This document shows positions 46,640-55,447 of a DNA stretch of 64,000 nucleotides, piece by piece. This stretch comes from Micromonospora sp. WMMD1102. GTDB taxonomy: Bacteria; Actinomycetota; Actinomycetes; Mycobacteriales; Micromonosporaceae. Both the position numbers and the translations under genes were made by a program. How positions within the stretch are numbered: the stretch's first letter is position 1; every line of letters begins with the position of its first letter. The notes under the pieces were generated by a model. That model ran no database searches. It saw only the letters and a program-made list of their open reading frames with translations, and was not told the DNA's origin. The stretch is taken from positions 3,720,001-3,784,000 of the forward strand of contig NZ_JARUBN010000001.1 of the NCBI RefSeq assembly GCF_029626265.1, given 5' to 3'.

Positions 46640-49117
46640 GTGACCTCGTACCGGGAGCAGTTGGCGGATCTCGCCAGGCACGTCCGCGTCCTCGACGACC
46701 GACGCTTCGTCTGGTTCGGGCAGCGGATCTCCGCCGCCCCGCCGAGCGGCACCGCCGACCGGGCAGCGCCGACGTCGATCCAGTCGACGCTGGCCAGACA
46801 CCTCTACCAGCACTTCTTCGTCACCGGGATCCCCGTCCCCACGCGTCTGCGGGGACAGCCGGCCGGCAGCGCGCCGGACGCCGCCTTCGTCGAGCAGATC
46901 CGGGACAGCATCGTGGGTGCGGGTCCGCCGGAGGAGAACTGGTGCTTCGTCCGCCCGCACCCGGCGGGCCTGGTCGCCATCCGCGACGGGATCTCCTTCC
47001 TGGTGCCCCGGGCGGCGGTCGCCGAGCAGGATCCGGGCACCTCGCCAGGAGACGCCCTCACCGTGCGCCAGTCGCCCTGTCTCCGCGCCGCGCAGCCGGG
47101 TTTCTGCTACGTACTCGGCAGCTCCGCCCAGCCGTCCGAAGTGGACACCACGATTCGCGTCTACTGGAACATCGTGGCCGACGGCGCCAGCACGCTCACC
47201 CGGCTGCTGAGCACCGAACTGAACGCCAGGTCGATTCCGTTCGCCCTCAAGCTGCCCAACACCCCGCAGGGTCACCAACGCTGCGACTCCGCCGTGCTGT
47301 ACGTGGCCGGTGCGTTGTTCCCGGCCGTGGCCGAGGTGGTCGCCGGGTGCCATCCGGAACTGGACCCGGTGCTCGGGGACCGGATCCCCCCGCTCACCGC
47401 TGCACTGCTGCGCGGTGTCGGGGTGGCGCAGGATCCGGGCGGCGGCGAGAGCTTCGGCCAACACCGGTGCCGGCTGCTCGCCGAGGCGCTCTGCACCCCG
47501 GCCGCGCGCCGGGCGCGCGGGCCGGAGCGGCGCGCGGCGGAGCTGGTCAGCTGGCTGGACGCCAACGGGGTCTCCGTCGTCGCGCCGTACCGGAATCCCG
47601 GCTCCGGCGAGATCGGACAGCTCGCCGCTACCGCTACCGCTACCGCCGGCTCGGGCCCGGGTTCTGTCGCCATGGTCCCTGGGCCTGGGGATGGCTCAGG
47701 GCCGGGCTGTGTCGCGGCTGATGCCGGTCCTGGCCCTCGTCCTGGTGCGGCCGAGCCACTCGCCGCCGGACCTGGTCCCGACGACCTGGTCGAAGCCGCC
47801 GTGGGCATCGGGGAGATGCTGCTGGCCGAGGCGATCTGGTGGGACGACGCGTGCACCTGGTGGGGATCGAACGGTGGGGAGAGCTGGACGGCGATCGGCG
47901 CGGACGTCTACTCCGGCACCGCAGGCGTGGCGTCCTTCCTGGCAACGCTGGCGGAGACCGTCGACGACGACCGGTTCGCCGACGCGGCGGTCGGCGCGTT
48001 CCGCTGCGCCGCCCGACAGGTCGAGCAGCGGATGTCACCGGGCGAGGCCGGCTATTATCTCGGCTGGTCCGGGGTCGCCGTGAGCCTGCTGCGGGCCGCT
48101 CACCGGCTGGACCGCCCCGAGCTTCGGGCACTTGGCGAACGGATCGTCCGGGACCGGCTCGACCGCGACCTGCGCTGCCCGGGCAACGACTGGCTGGCGG
48201 GTCTCGCCGGTACCGTCGCCGGGCTGCTGACCCTCGCCCGTGAGGAGGTGGACGGTCCGGTTCTCGACGCGGCGGAGAAGGTCGGCCGGGTTCTGCTGAC
48301 CCGGGCGGTCCGGGTCGCCGACACCGTCGCCTGGCGGGAGCCGCAGGTGCGCAGCAACGTACCGCTGACCGGGCTCGCCCACGGCTGCGCCGGCATCGCG
48401 CTCGCCCTGGCCGATCTCGCCGTGGCGACCGGCGACGACAGGTACCGGAGCGCGGCCCTGGAGGCTGTCGGCTACGAACGGCACCGGTTCTCCCGCGTCC
48501 AGCGCAACTGGCCCGACCTCCGGCTCCAGCCGACCGTCCGAGGCTTCGGCGGCGGCCGTCGGTACGCGTTCGCCTGGTGTCACGGCGCCCCGGGAATCGC
48601 CCTGGGGCGATCGATGACCTGGCGACTGCTCGGCGCACCCCAGCTGCGCGAGGAGATCACCAACGGTCTCGACACGACGGTCCGGTCGCTCGACTGGCTG
48701 ACCGGGGACGGACTGGACCGGATGGTCCTGTGTCACGGACTGGCCGGCAACCTGATGATCGTCAGGTCTGTCGAGCGGCAGGGCTTCGCGACGCCGGCCC
48801 GGCACGCGCCCACCGTCGATGCCGCCACCCGGGCGCTGTGCCGGACCGCCCGACTCGTCCGGGGCGGCGGCGGTGTCTCGCGGTGGGCCGGGCAGAACCC
48901 CGGACTGCTGACCGGTGTCGCCGGGCTCGGCCAGGCCCTGCTCGCCGAGACCGGGGTGGCCGGCGTGGCCGACGGCATCCTGCCCTGGACGGCGTCACCG
49001 CCGGAGAGCAGCCTGCCGGTCCAGCCGGCCGCGCCTGCCGACCGTCCGGGCGAACCTCGCCGGGAGCCGCCAGTCGGTCGGCCCGGTCGGCACCAGCACG
49101 CCCGGACTCCCGCCTGA
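46640..49117 (+). CDS. HopA1-like lyase fused to LanC-like cyclase
   Basis: 825 residues, GTG start with GAGGAA ahead, 10 nt after the kinase. Residues 1-300 match the HopA1 effector family (SIQSTLARHLYQHFFVTG... TTIRVYWNIVADGASTLTRLLSTELNARSIPFALKLPN... RCDSAVLYVAG), used in class V lanthipeptides as the phospho-Ser/Thr lyase. A Pro/Gly/Ala linker (about 335-385) leads to a LanC domain (about 390-800) with GLAHGCAGIALALA, zinc ligand Cys647 in AWCHGAPGIALG and Cys698-His699 in LCHGLAGN. The end is a low-complexity tail lying in a duplicated segment. Fusing lyase and cyclase in one chain should make lanthionine rings from the phosphorylated precursor. Confidence 0.85.
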   Translation: MTSYREQLADLARHVRVLDDRRFVWFGQRISAAPPSGTADRAAPTSIQSTLARHLYQHFFVTGIPVPTRLRGQPAGSAPDAAFVEQIRDSIVGAGPPEENWCFVRPHPAGLVAIRDGISFLVPRAAVAEQDPGTSPGDALTVRQSPCLRAAQPGFCYVLGSSAQPSEVDTTIRVYWNIVADGASTLTRLLSTELNARSIPFALKLPNTPQGHQRCDSAVLYVAGALFPAVAEVVAGCHPELDPVLGDRIPPLTAALLRGVGVAQDPGGGESFGQHRCRLLAEALCTPAARRARGPERRAAELVSWLDANGVSVVAPYRNPGSGEIGQLAATATATAGSGPGSVAMVPGPGDGSGPGCVAADAGPGPRPGAAEPLAAGPGPDDLVEAAVGIGEMLLAEAIWWDDACTWWGSNGGESWTAIGADVYSGTAGVASFLATLAETVDDDRFADAAVGAFRCAARQVEQRMSPGEAGYYLGWSGVAVSLLRAAHRLDRPELRALGERIVRDRLDRDLRCPGNDWLAGLAGTVAGLLTLAREEVDGPVLDAAEKVGRVLLTRAVRVADTVAWREPQVRSNVPLTGLAHGCAGIALALADLAVATGDDRYRSAALEAVGYERHRFSRVQRNWPDLRLQPTVRGFGGGRRYAFAWCHGAPGIALGRSMTWRLLGAPQLREEITNGLDTTVRSLDWLTGDGLDRMVLCHGLAGNLMIVRSVERQGFATPARHAPTVDAATRALCRTARLVRGGGGVSRWAGQNPGLLTGVAGLGQALLAETGVAGVADGILPWTASPPESSLPVQPAAPADRPGEPRREPPVGRPGRHQHARTPA

Positions 49118-49257
49118 CCCGACGCCTACGGCGACGCGCCGCCGCCCGTCCCGAGCGGTCGTCCGCCGTTCGCCCCGGTCGGCACCAGCACGCCCGGAGG
49201 CCGGCCTGACTCAACGCCTACGGCCGCGCGCCGCCACCCGTCCCGAGCGGTCGTCCG
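49082..49257. repeat. Direct duplication, 84-bp copies with 92-bp period
   Basis: Copies at 49082-49165 and 49174-49257 are about 90% alike. Copy 1 covers the end of the lyase-cyclase gene, copy 2 the end of the convergent NAD-kinase-like gene. The two C-terminal tails therefore derive from the same DNA read on opposite strands. Confidence 0.8.
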
Positions 49258-50176
49258 GGCCGGCCGGGGCGGACACCGGCTCGACCAGGCGGAGCCGGCG
49301 GCTGGCCGGGCCGACGGTGAGTCGCTGTCCCCAGGCCATCGTCAGGTGGTCGGTCTCCAGACCGTCGGCGAAGACCACCAGCCGCTCCCGTTCGGCGACG
49401 ACCTCCAGCGTCTCGTCCGCGCCGAGCCGGCCGGCCGTCAGCGACGCGCCGGTGACCGGGGAGGGCCACGCCTCCCGGACGAACCAGCACAGGGCCGGTT
49501 CGTCCGGTGCCGGCAGCGGCGGCGCGGCGGCACGCTCCCGGGCGATCGAGGCGCACCAGCCGGTGGCGCCGGTCCCGGTGCCGACCACGATTCCGGAGGA
49601 GGAGTGGCGTTCCCGGCGGCCGTCGGCGGTGGAGAGCAGATAGCGCGCCGACTGGTGGCCGGGATGGCCGGCGTAGACCTCGTTGAGCCCGATCAACTCC
49701 TGGCCGTCGTCGAGGAGGGCCCGGACCATGGTCCGCTCCCGCACCGGCGCCCGCCCGGCCAGCACCGCCGGCAGCAGCCGGGCGACCGCCTCGGGTCCGA
49801 ACCGGACGAGTACCCCGGCGTTCTGACCCGGCTCCGGGTCCACCCCCACCACCGGCTGCCCGTCGAGGTACTTGGCGACGTTGGCGACCAGCCCGTCCTG
49901 GCCGACCGCCAGCACGATGTCCTCGGGGGCGAACGGGAAGCGGGCCAGGTCGTCCCGGTCCGCCCGGCCCCGTCGCCAGTCCGCCGGGATGGCCGCGCCG
50001 ACGGTGGTCAGCGCCGCCTGCAACGCCTCGTGCCGGGCCACCACCTCGGCCAGGTCACGGCCCCGCTGCCGCAGGTAGTAGCCGGCGGCGGCCCGGGTGC
50101 CGTGGTGGGCCAGCAGCTCGTCCAGCTCGCTGCGCCGGCTCACCACGACGACCCTCGGGGCGAGTGTGGCGCTCAC
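49211..50176 (-). CDS. NAD-kinase-like protein
   Basis: 321 residues. ATP-NAD kinase fold: the first phosphate loop appears as LAVGQDGLVANVAKYL (canonical GGDGT becomes GQDGL), then PVVGVDPEPGQNAGVL, and a C-terminal beta-domain with IVVGTGTGATGW (canonical NTPTGSTAY region). The catalytic Asp is kept. Probably not the main NAD kinase but a divergent paralogue. Same strand as the SPFH gene behind it (58 nt apart), likely co-transcribed. Confidence 0.75.
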   Translation of the reverse strand: MSATLAPRVVVVSRRSELDELLAHHGTRAAAGYYLRQRGRDLAEVVARHEALQAALTTVGAAIPADWRRGRADRDDLARFPFAPEDIVLAVGQDGLVANVAKYLDGQPVVGVDPEPGQNAGVLVRFGPEAVARLLPAVLAGRAPVRERTMVRALLDDGQELIGLNEVYAGHPGHQSARYLLSTADGRRERHSSSGIVVGTGTGATGWCASIARERAAAPPLPAPDEPALCWFVREAWPSPVTGASLTAGRLGADETLEVVAERERLVVFADGLETDHLTMAWGQRLTVGPASRRLRLVEPVSAPAGPDDRSGRVAARGRRR

Positions 50177-50234
50177 CGGCGCCGCCCCCCGCGGTTCGGG
50201 AACACCAACCCGCGGCTCGGCCCGACCTCTCCGC

Positions 50235-51290
50235 TCATCGCGAGAGCCGGCCGAGCAGGCCGGTCAGCACGTCGGGAGTGACGGTGAGCTGACCGATCTC
50301 GGGGAGCTGCCCGGCGACCTCCCGGAGCGCGAGCGCGTGCAGCACCTCGGGCGACAGGTCCCGGTACGCGGCCAGCCGGGCCGCCTCCGCCTCCGCCTCG
50401 GCGAGACCTATCCCGCGTACTCCCTCCGCCTTGGCGGCGGTGAGGGTGCGCTCCTTCTCCGCCTCGGCGGCGGCCAGTACCCGGGCCCGTTCGGCCGCCG
50501 CCGCGTTCGCCACCTTCTCCCGCTCGGCCTTGCCCTGGGCGACCGCCAGCTCGGCGGCGGCCTCCAGCTCGACCTTGCGCCGGGAGTTGGCGCCGTGCTG
50601 CTCGACCAGCTGCTGCTCCCGGCGGGCCAACTCGATCTTGTTCTGCAACTCGTTCTCGGCGATCGCCCGCTCCTGCTCCACCGCCTGCGCCCGGCGGGCA
50701 TAGGTGGCCCGGTCGGCCTCGACCTGCACCGTCTCCCGGGTCGGGGTCTGGAGCGCCCGCTCCATCTCCGGCTCGGGTCGGACCGCCACCACCCGGGCGC
50801 TGACCACCGAGACGCCGATGTCGGTCAGCCGGCCCTCGTCGCGCAGCGCCGCCGAGACCGCCTCGCGGACCGTGGCGATGTCGGTGAGCGCCTCGGCCAG
50901 CGGCACCCGGGCCAGCAGGTCGAGCGCCGGCTGCTGGGCCAACTCGGCCAGCAGCGTGGCGACCTGGTCGAGCGGGCGCCCCCGGGCCACCCCCTTGTGC
51001 GGGTCGACCGAGAAGTCCAGCCGGCCCGCCGCCAGCGCCGGGTCGGCGATCCGGTACGTCACCGTCGCCTGCACCGTCACGTCGGCGAAGTCACTGGTGC
51101 GGGCGTGGAAGAGCAGCGGCAGCTCGCGGTCGTCGACCGGCACCTCGCTCAGTACGCCGACCAGCGGCCGGTACCAGAAGGACTGGCCCACTCCCTCGTG
51201 CCGCACCCTGCCCCGCACCGAGTGCCGGATCCACGTGGTCGGCGTCCCGCGCAGGTGTCGCAGGAACAGCCGCCTGGTCACGTCCGCCAT
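50235..51290 (-). CDS. SPFH/Band 7 domain protein
   Basis: 351 residues. Band-7/SPFH domain about 20-190 (VPVDDRELPLLFHARTSDFADVTVQATVTYRIADP... LTDIATVREAVSAALRDEGRLTDIGVSVVSARVV), then a long Ala/Glu-rich coiled coil (RAQAVEQERAIAENELQNKIELARREQQLVEQ to KAERE) typical of flotillin/stomatin proteins. No membrane helix or clear anchor, so it may sit at the membrane through oligomerisation. Pairs with the NAD-kinase-like gene. Upstream, 51291-51386 is notably AT-rich (GATAAAGGGAAGATCTATTT), a likely promoter. Confidence 0.85.
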   Translation of the reverse strand: MADVTRRLFLRHLRGTPTTWIRHSVRGRVRHEGVGQSFWYRPLVGVLSEVPVDDRELPLLFHARTSDFADVTVQATVTYRIADPALAAGRLDFSVDPHKGVARGRPLDQVATLLAELAQQPALDLLARVPLAEALTDIATVREAVSAALRDEGRLTDIGVSVVSARVVAVRPEPEMERALQTPTRETVQVEADRATYARRAQAVEQERAIAENELQNKIELARREQQLVEQHGANSRRKVELEAAAELAVAQGKAEREKVANAAAAERARVLAAAEAEKERTLTAAKAEGVRGIGLAEAEAEAARLAAYRDLSPEVLHALALREVAGQLPEIGQLTVTPDVLTGLLGRLSR

Positions 51291-51386
51291 GACGCGCCCC
51301 CTTCCCTGTTTTCGTCAGGAGGACGATAAAGGGAAGATCTATTTCGCGTCAAGCCGCCGATAAAAGATGTCCGCCGCCGGCAGCCG

Positions 51387-52088
51387 TCAGGCGCGGGCGA
51401 GTTGCGGGTAGAGCGCGGCGGGATCGGCCGAGAGTCCCGCCTTCACCCGCCGGGTGACCTCGTCGGCGAGCACCTCGAAGGCACCGGCCTCGACGCCGTC
51501 GAGCGCCAGCCTGGCCACCTCCGCAGGCGCCACCTTGGGCGCGTCGACGTGTGCCGCCATGTCCGTGTCGACGTACCCGACGTGCAAACCGGTCACCCCG
51601 ACGCCCTTGGCCACTAGCTCCAGACGTAGCGAGTTGCTCATCGACCAGAGCGCCGCCTTGGACGCGCTGTACGAGCCGGAGAGCGCGATCCAGGAGAGCA
51701 CCGAGTGGATATTGAGCACGTGTCCACCACCGGCGGCGACCATCCCCGGCACGAAGGCCCGGGTCACCGCGAGCGGGCCGAAGAAGTTCGTCTCGAACTC
51801 CCGGCGTACGTCCTCGACCGGCGAGTCGAGGAAGCCCGCGCCGACCAGGCCGGCCGCGTTGTTCACCAGGACGGTGACGTCCGGCGCCTGCCGGGCGGCC
51901 TCGGCGACCGACTCCGGATCGGTCACCTCCAGCGCCAGCGGCAGCACGCCCGGGTCGGTGATCGTGCGGGGATCGCGGGCGGTGGCGTAGACCTTGCGGG
52001 CACCCCGGGCCAGGGCGTCGGCGGCGATCGCCCGGCCGAGCCCCCGGTTGCCACCGGTGACCAGGACGACGGCGTTTTCGAGTTGCAT
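51387..52088 (-). CDS. Short-chain dehydrogenase/reductase
   Basis: 233 residues, classical SDR. NAD(P) motif VTGGNRGLGRAIA, NNAAGLVGAG (NNAG motif), catalytic Ser in NIHSVLSWIALSGS and YSASKAAL (YxxxK). ATG at 52088. Divergent from a TetR gene whose two operator-like palindromes lie between; typical of a repressor controlling an oxidoreductase for a toxic or signalling small molecule. Confidence 0.92.
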   Translation of the reverse strand: MQLENAVVLVTGGNRGLGRAIAADALARGARKVYATARDPRTITDPGVLPLALEVTDPESVAEAARQAPDVTVLVNNAAGLVGAGFLDSPVEDVRREFETNFFGPLAVTRAFVPGMVAAGGGHVLNIHSVLSWIALSGSYSASKAALWSMSNSLRLELVAKGVGVTGLHVGYVDTDMAAHVDAPKVAPAEVARLALDGVEAGAFEVLADEVTRRVKAGLSADPAALYPQLARA

Positions 52089-52110
52089 GACAGTAACCTC
52101 CGAGGAGCGG

Positions 52111-52148
52111 AAACCGATCGGTTTTCTCCACCGTAAACCGATCGGTTT
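52111..52148. promoter_or_regulatory. Two TetR-type operators
   Basis: The perfect 14-bp palindrome AAACCGATCGGTTT occurs twice, at 52111-52124 and 52135-52148, 24 bp apart, midway between the SDR and TetR starts (52088 and 52181). Very probably the binding sites of the adjacent TetR. Confidence 0.8.
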
Positions 52149-52180
52149 CCAATCGCAAGAGCAGCGGGTACGCTACGGAG

Positions 52181-52759
52181 ATGACCTCGGTAAAGGCCCC
52201 GGAGACCCCGCGCGACCGGCTGCTGCGCGCTGCGGCCGACCTGTTCTACCGGGAGGGCATCGCCAGCACCGGAGTCGAGCGGCTCTGCCAGGCCGCCGGT
52301 GTCTCCAAGCGGACCATGTACCAGCTCTTCGAGACCAAGGACGCCCTGGTGGCAGAGAGCCTCGCCACGTCCGGCCCGGCGATCCTGGCGATGCACCTGT
52401 CGGACGAGACCACCGGGCTCGCCCCCCGGGACCGGATCCTGGGCGTCTTCAGCCGACTGGACGAGATGTCCGGGTCACCGGGATTCCCCGGCTGTCCGTT
52501 CCTGAACACGGCGGTGGAACTCCGCGACCCCGGCCACCCGGCCAGCGTGGTCGCCCGGGACCACAAGCAGCGGCTCAGCGACTTCTTCGCCGAACAGGCC
52601 CGGCTCGCCGGTGCCCGCGACCCGGAGACACTGGCCAAGCAGCTCACCGTCGTCTACGACGGTTCGGTGGGTCGGGCGGTCACCCAGGGTGCCGGGCTGG
52701 ACGGGCTGGCCAGGCTCACCGCCTCGGCCCTGCTGGACGCCCAGCTCGGCACCACCTGA
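52181..52759 (+). CDS. TetR/AcrR-family regulator
   Basis: 192 residues. HTH: FYREGIASTGVERLCQAAGVSKRTMYQLFETKDALV. The C-terminal ligand domain has GFPGCPFLNTAVELRDPGHPA and LAKQLTVVYDGSVGRAV, the pattern of the subgroup that regulates neighbouring oxidoreductases. Two identical operators lie between it and the SDR gene. Confidence 0.92.
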   Translation: MTSVKAPETPRDRLLRAAADLFYREGIASTGVERLCQAAGVSKRTMYQLFETKDALVAESLATSGPAILAMHLSDETTGLAPRDRILGVFSRLDEMSGSPGFPGCPFLNTAVELRDPGHPASVVARDHKQRLSDFFAEQARLAGARDPETLAKQLTVVYDGSVGRAVTQGAGLDGLARLTASALLDAQLGTT

Positions 52760-52859
52760 CGGAGGTGTGCGAGTCGGTCAGGTTGGTTCCCCCGGCGTCG
52801 TGACATGTCGATGCACCCGGCGACAAACCTGCGGCGGCGTCGACGATCGTTTGGTGATA

Positions 52860-53606
52860 ATGACCGTCGTGGAAGAGGTCGAGGTCGTCGTCGCCCACAA
52901 CGAGCGCGCGACGCTGCGCGTCGGTGACGTGTTCCTGAAGATCGACGCCGACCCGACGCGCACCGACGTCGAGGTCGAAGCGATGGCCCTGGCGCCGATC
53001 CCGACCCCGCGGGTCCTGTGGCGCAAGCCACCGGTGCTCGCGCTCGCGGCCCTGCCGGGGATGGCGCTGGGCCGCCTCGGCGAGCCGTCGCCCGCGTCTT
53101 CGCTGGCGTGGGCCGCGGCGGGCGCGGCCGTACGGACCCTGCACGACGCGCCCCTGCCGCCATGGTCGGGGCGGCAGCTCGACGAGCTCGCATCCCGCCT
53201 CGACGGCGAATGCGAATGGCTCCTCGCCAACGCTGTCCTTCCCACCGACCTGGTCACCCGGAACCGCCGGGTCGCCGAGGCCGCGCTTCGGCCGTGGAAG
53301 CCGGTGTTCGTGCACGGTGACCTGCAGATCACCCACGTGTTCGTCGACGACGACCAGGTCACCGGCGTGATCGACTGGTCCGAGGCCGCCCAGGGCGATG
53401 CCCTGTACGACCTCGCCGTCCTGACGCTCGGACACGAGGAGCACCTCGACGACCTGCTCGCCGGCTACGGCACCGATGTCGATCGCGACGTGATCCGTGG
53501 CTGGTGGTCGTGGCGGAGTCTGGTGGTGGTCCGCTGGCTGGTCGAGCACGGCTTCGACCCGTCCATGCCGGGCTGCGAGTTCGACGTACTCAGATCGCGG
53601 ATGTGA
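52860..53606 (+). CDS. Aminoglycoside-phosphotransferase-like protein
   Basis: 248 residues from ATG 52860. Compact APH fold: VFLKIDADPTRTDVEVEAM (ATP-binding Lys/Glu), the catalytic loop VFVHGDLQITHVFV (HGD kept, Asn replaced by His) and VIDWSEAAQGDALYDLAVL (metal Asp). Likely a small-molecule kinase; nothing indicates aminoglycosides as substrate. It starts 100 bp after the TetR gene. Confidence 0.8.
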   Translation: MTVVEEVEVVVAHNERATLRVGDVFLKIDADPTRTDVEVEAMALAPIPTPRVLWRKPPVLALAALPGMALGRLGEPSPASSLAWAAAGAAVRTLHDAPLPPWSGRQLDELASRLDGECEWLLANAVLPTDLVTRNRRVAEAALRPWKPVFVHGDLQITHVFVDDDQVTGVIDWSEAAQGDALYDLAVLTLGHEEHLDDLLAGYGTDVDRDVIRGWWSWRSLVVVRWLVEHGFDPSMPGCEFDVLRSRM

Positions 53607-53765
53607 GGCTGCGCGAGCCCGACGCCCACGAGCGGTTCTGCCGCCGGCTGTCGGCCGGCAGAGGCGGAAACCGCCGAGTCGAAGCCTGGGGACGCGTTGT
53701 GGAGATTTCTTGCAGGTGTTTTGTGCCGGGTTCCGCTTGGACGGTCGGCCGGCCACGCTGATCGC

Positions 53766-54425
53766 GTGATCGCCATCGTCGTGCTCGCCGCAATGTCTGC
53801 TGTGGTGTGGTGGTTCGTTGCTCGCAGCCGTCGAATTGGCTGGACTGTCGGCCTGGCACTGCTCGGCTGGGCTGTCGTAGCGACCGTCGTCTACACCGCG
53901 TTTCCACGTGCCCGGGCAGATGTGTTCGTGGGCTACCTTCCCGTAGCAGTGGCAATCGTCGGCGCAGGTCGAGCTGCCGAGGTCCGGCGGCTCGGTCGAG
54001 CCGAACCAGACCGAGGCTCGTGGCCCTACCGGCTCGCGATCGTGCTGGCTTCTTTTGTCGCCTGCGTCTGTGCGCCGTTCTCCTTCTACGTGTTCAACGG
54101 CGAGCCATACCTCCCCTCAGCCGATGAACTGCTGCCGGTGCCGGCAGGTCTCACCGCCACAGTCGAGGAGCCAGAAGGTTCTGCATGTGGGTCAGGTGCA
54201 TGCGGTCTTGCCATCACCGTGACCGGCAATCCGGAGCAGTCGGTGAACGAGGTCCATGAACAGATCCGACAACATCTGACCGGTCGCGGGTGGGATCTCG
54301 GGCATGGTGGCGAGTCCTGCCGGCCAACAGGCTGGATTCTCGACCAACATTCGTTGTGCGTCAGCGTCTTCATCCAGCATGGCCAAGTACACGTGTCCTT
54401 CACGGGATGGCGGGCATGGCCCTAG
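53766..54425 (+). CDS. Membrane protein of unknown function
   Basis: 219 residues from GTG 53766. Four hydrophobic helices in the first ~110 residues (IAIVVLAAMSAVVWWFVA; VGLALLGWAVVATVVYTAF; VFVGYLPVAVAIVGAG; LAIVLASFVACVCAPFSFYVF), then a ~100-aa extracytoplasmic domain with four Cys (EGSACGSGACGLAITVTG... GGESCRPTG... LCVSVFIQ), probably disulfide-bonded. Not recognised. GC content is a little lower than its neighbours. Confidence 0.6.
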   Translation: MIAIVVLAAMSAVVWWFVARSRRIGWTVGLALLGWAVVATVVYTAFPRARADVFVGYLPVAVAIVGAGRAAEVRRLGRAEPDRGSWPYRLAIVLASFVACVCAPFSFYVFNGEPYLPSADELLPVPAGLTATVEEPEGSACGSGACGLAITVTGNPEQSVNEVHEQIRQHLTGRGWDLGHGGESCRPTGWILDQHSLCVSVFIQHGQVHVSFTGWRAWP

Positions 54426-54496
54426 CCACCCAGCCACCCGGTACACGTCGTCGGCAAGGTCGAGCAGCGGGGCACTGGTACTGAGGTCGAACAGAA

Positions 54497-54532
54497 CCGG
54501 CCCGTACCCACGACGTCATGGGTACGGGCCGG
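54497..54532. terminator. Bidirectional terminator
   Basis: Perfect 14-bp stem (CCGGCCCGTACCCA / TGGGTACGGGCCGG) with an 8-nt loop between convergent genes ending at 54425 and 54587. Confidence 0.75.
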
Positions 54533-54586
54533 ACATCTCGCGACCGCCGGGTCACCACCGGGGCGGCGGCGGTATCCGATCCGTCG

Positions 54587-55447
54587 TCAGCGGCTCAGTC
54601 GTTGGTAGCGGCGGACGGCGAGCGGCGCGAACACGACGATCAGCAGCAGCGGCCAGCCGACCGCCAGCAACAACGGGTGCTGGGCCGCCCAGGAGTCCCC
54701 GCCGGTGCCGGGATTGCCGAACAACTCGCGGCTGGCCGCCACCGTCGCCGACAGCGGGTTCCAGGACGAGATCGCGCCGAGCCAGGTCGGCATCAGGTCC
54801 GGTGCGACGAAGACGTTGGAGAGCGCGGTCAGCGGGAAGGCCAGCGGAAATACGATCACCCCGACCGTGTCCGGGTTCGGCACCATCAGGCCGAGGAAGA
54901 TGCCGACCCAGGTCAGCGCGAGCCGGAGCAGCAGGATCAGCCCGATCGCGGCAACCGCGTCGAGCAGGCCGTTGCGCCACTGCCAGCCGACCAGCAGGCC
55001 GCAGACCACCAGGATGGTCATCTCCAGCAGCGCGCGCAGCAGGTCGGCACCGGTCCGCCCGGTGACCAGCGCGGTCCGGGCCATCGGAATGGAGCGGAAC
55101 CGGTCCACGACGCCCCGGCTGACGTCCATGGCGATGCCGCTGGCGGTGGCACCGAGGCCGTAGAGCATGGTCATCACGAAGACACCCGGCAGGAGGTACT
55201 CCCGGTAGTTGTCGGCGCCGGTCGCCATGCCGCTGCCGAAGACGTAGCCGAAGACCAGCACGAACATGATCGGCAGGCTGAAGTAGATCACGATCTCCTC
55301 GGGCGACCGGATCACGTGCGCCATGTTCCGGCCGGTCATCACCCAGCCGTCCACGATCGCCCGACGGAGCCGGGTCGGTGCCCCGGCGGACCGCCCGGCG
55401 GTGGCCGGCCGCGGGGCCGGTCGGCGTGTCTGCACCGTACTCGTCAT
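54587..55447 (-). CDS. ABC-2 type permease (DrrB-like)
   Basis: 286 residues. Six hydrophobic segments; the N-terminal RNMAHVIRSPEEIVIYFSLPIMFVLVFGYVFG and GVVDRFRSIPMARTALVTGR are typical of DrrB-like drug or lipid exporters. Its ATG overlaps the ATPase stop by 4 nt. With that ATPase it forms an exporter. Confidence 0.9.
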   Translation of the reverse strand: MTSTVQTRRPAPRPATAGRSAGAPTRLRRAIVDGWVMTGRNMAHVIRSPEEIVIYFSLPIMFVLVFGYVFGSGMATGADNYREYLLPGVFVMTMLYGLGATASGIAMDVSRGVVDRFRSIPMARTALVTGRTGADLLRALLEMTILVVCGLLVGWQWRNGLLDAVAAIGLILLLRLALTWVGIFLGLMVPNPDTVGVIVFPLAFPLTALSNVFVAPDLMPTWLGAISSWNPLSATVAASRELFGNPGTGGDSWAAQHPLLLAVGWPLLLIVVFAPLAVRRYQRLSR

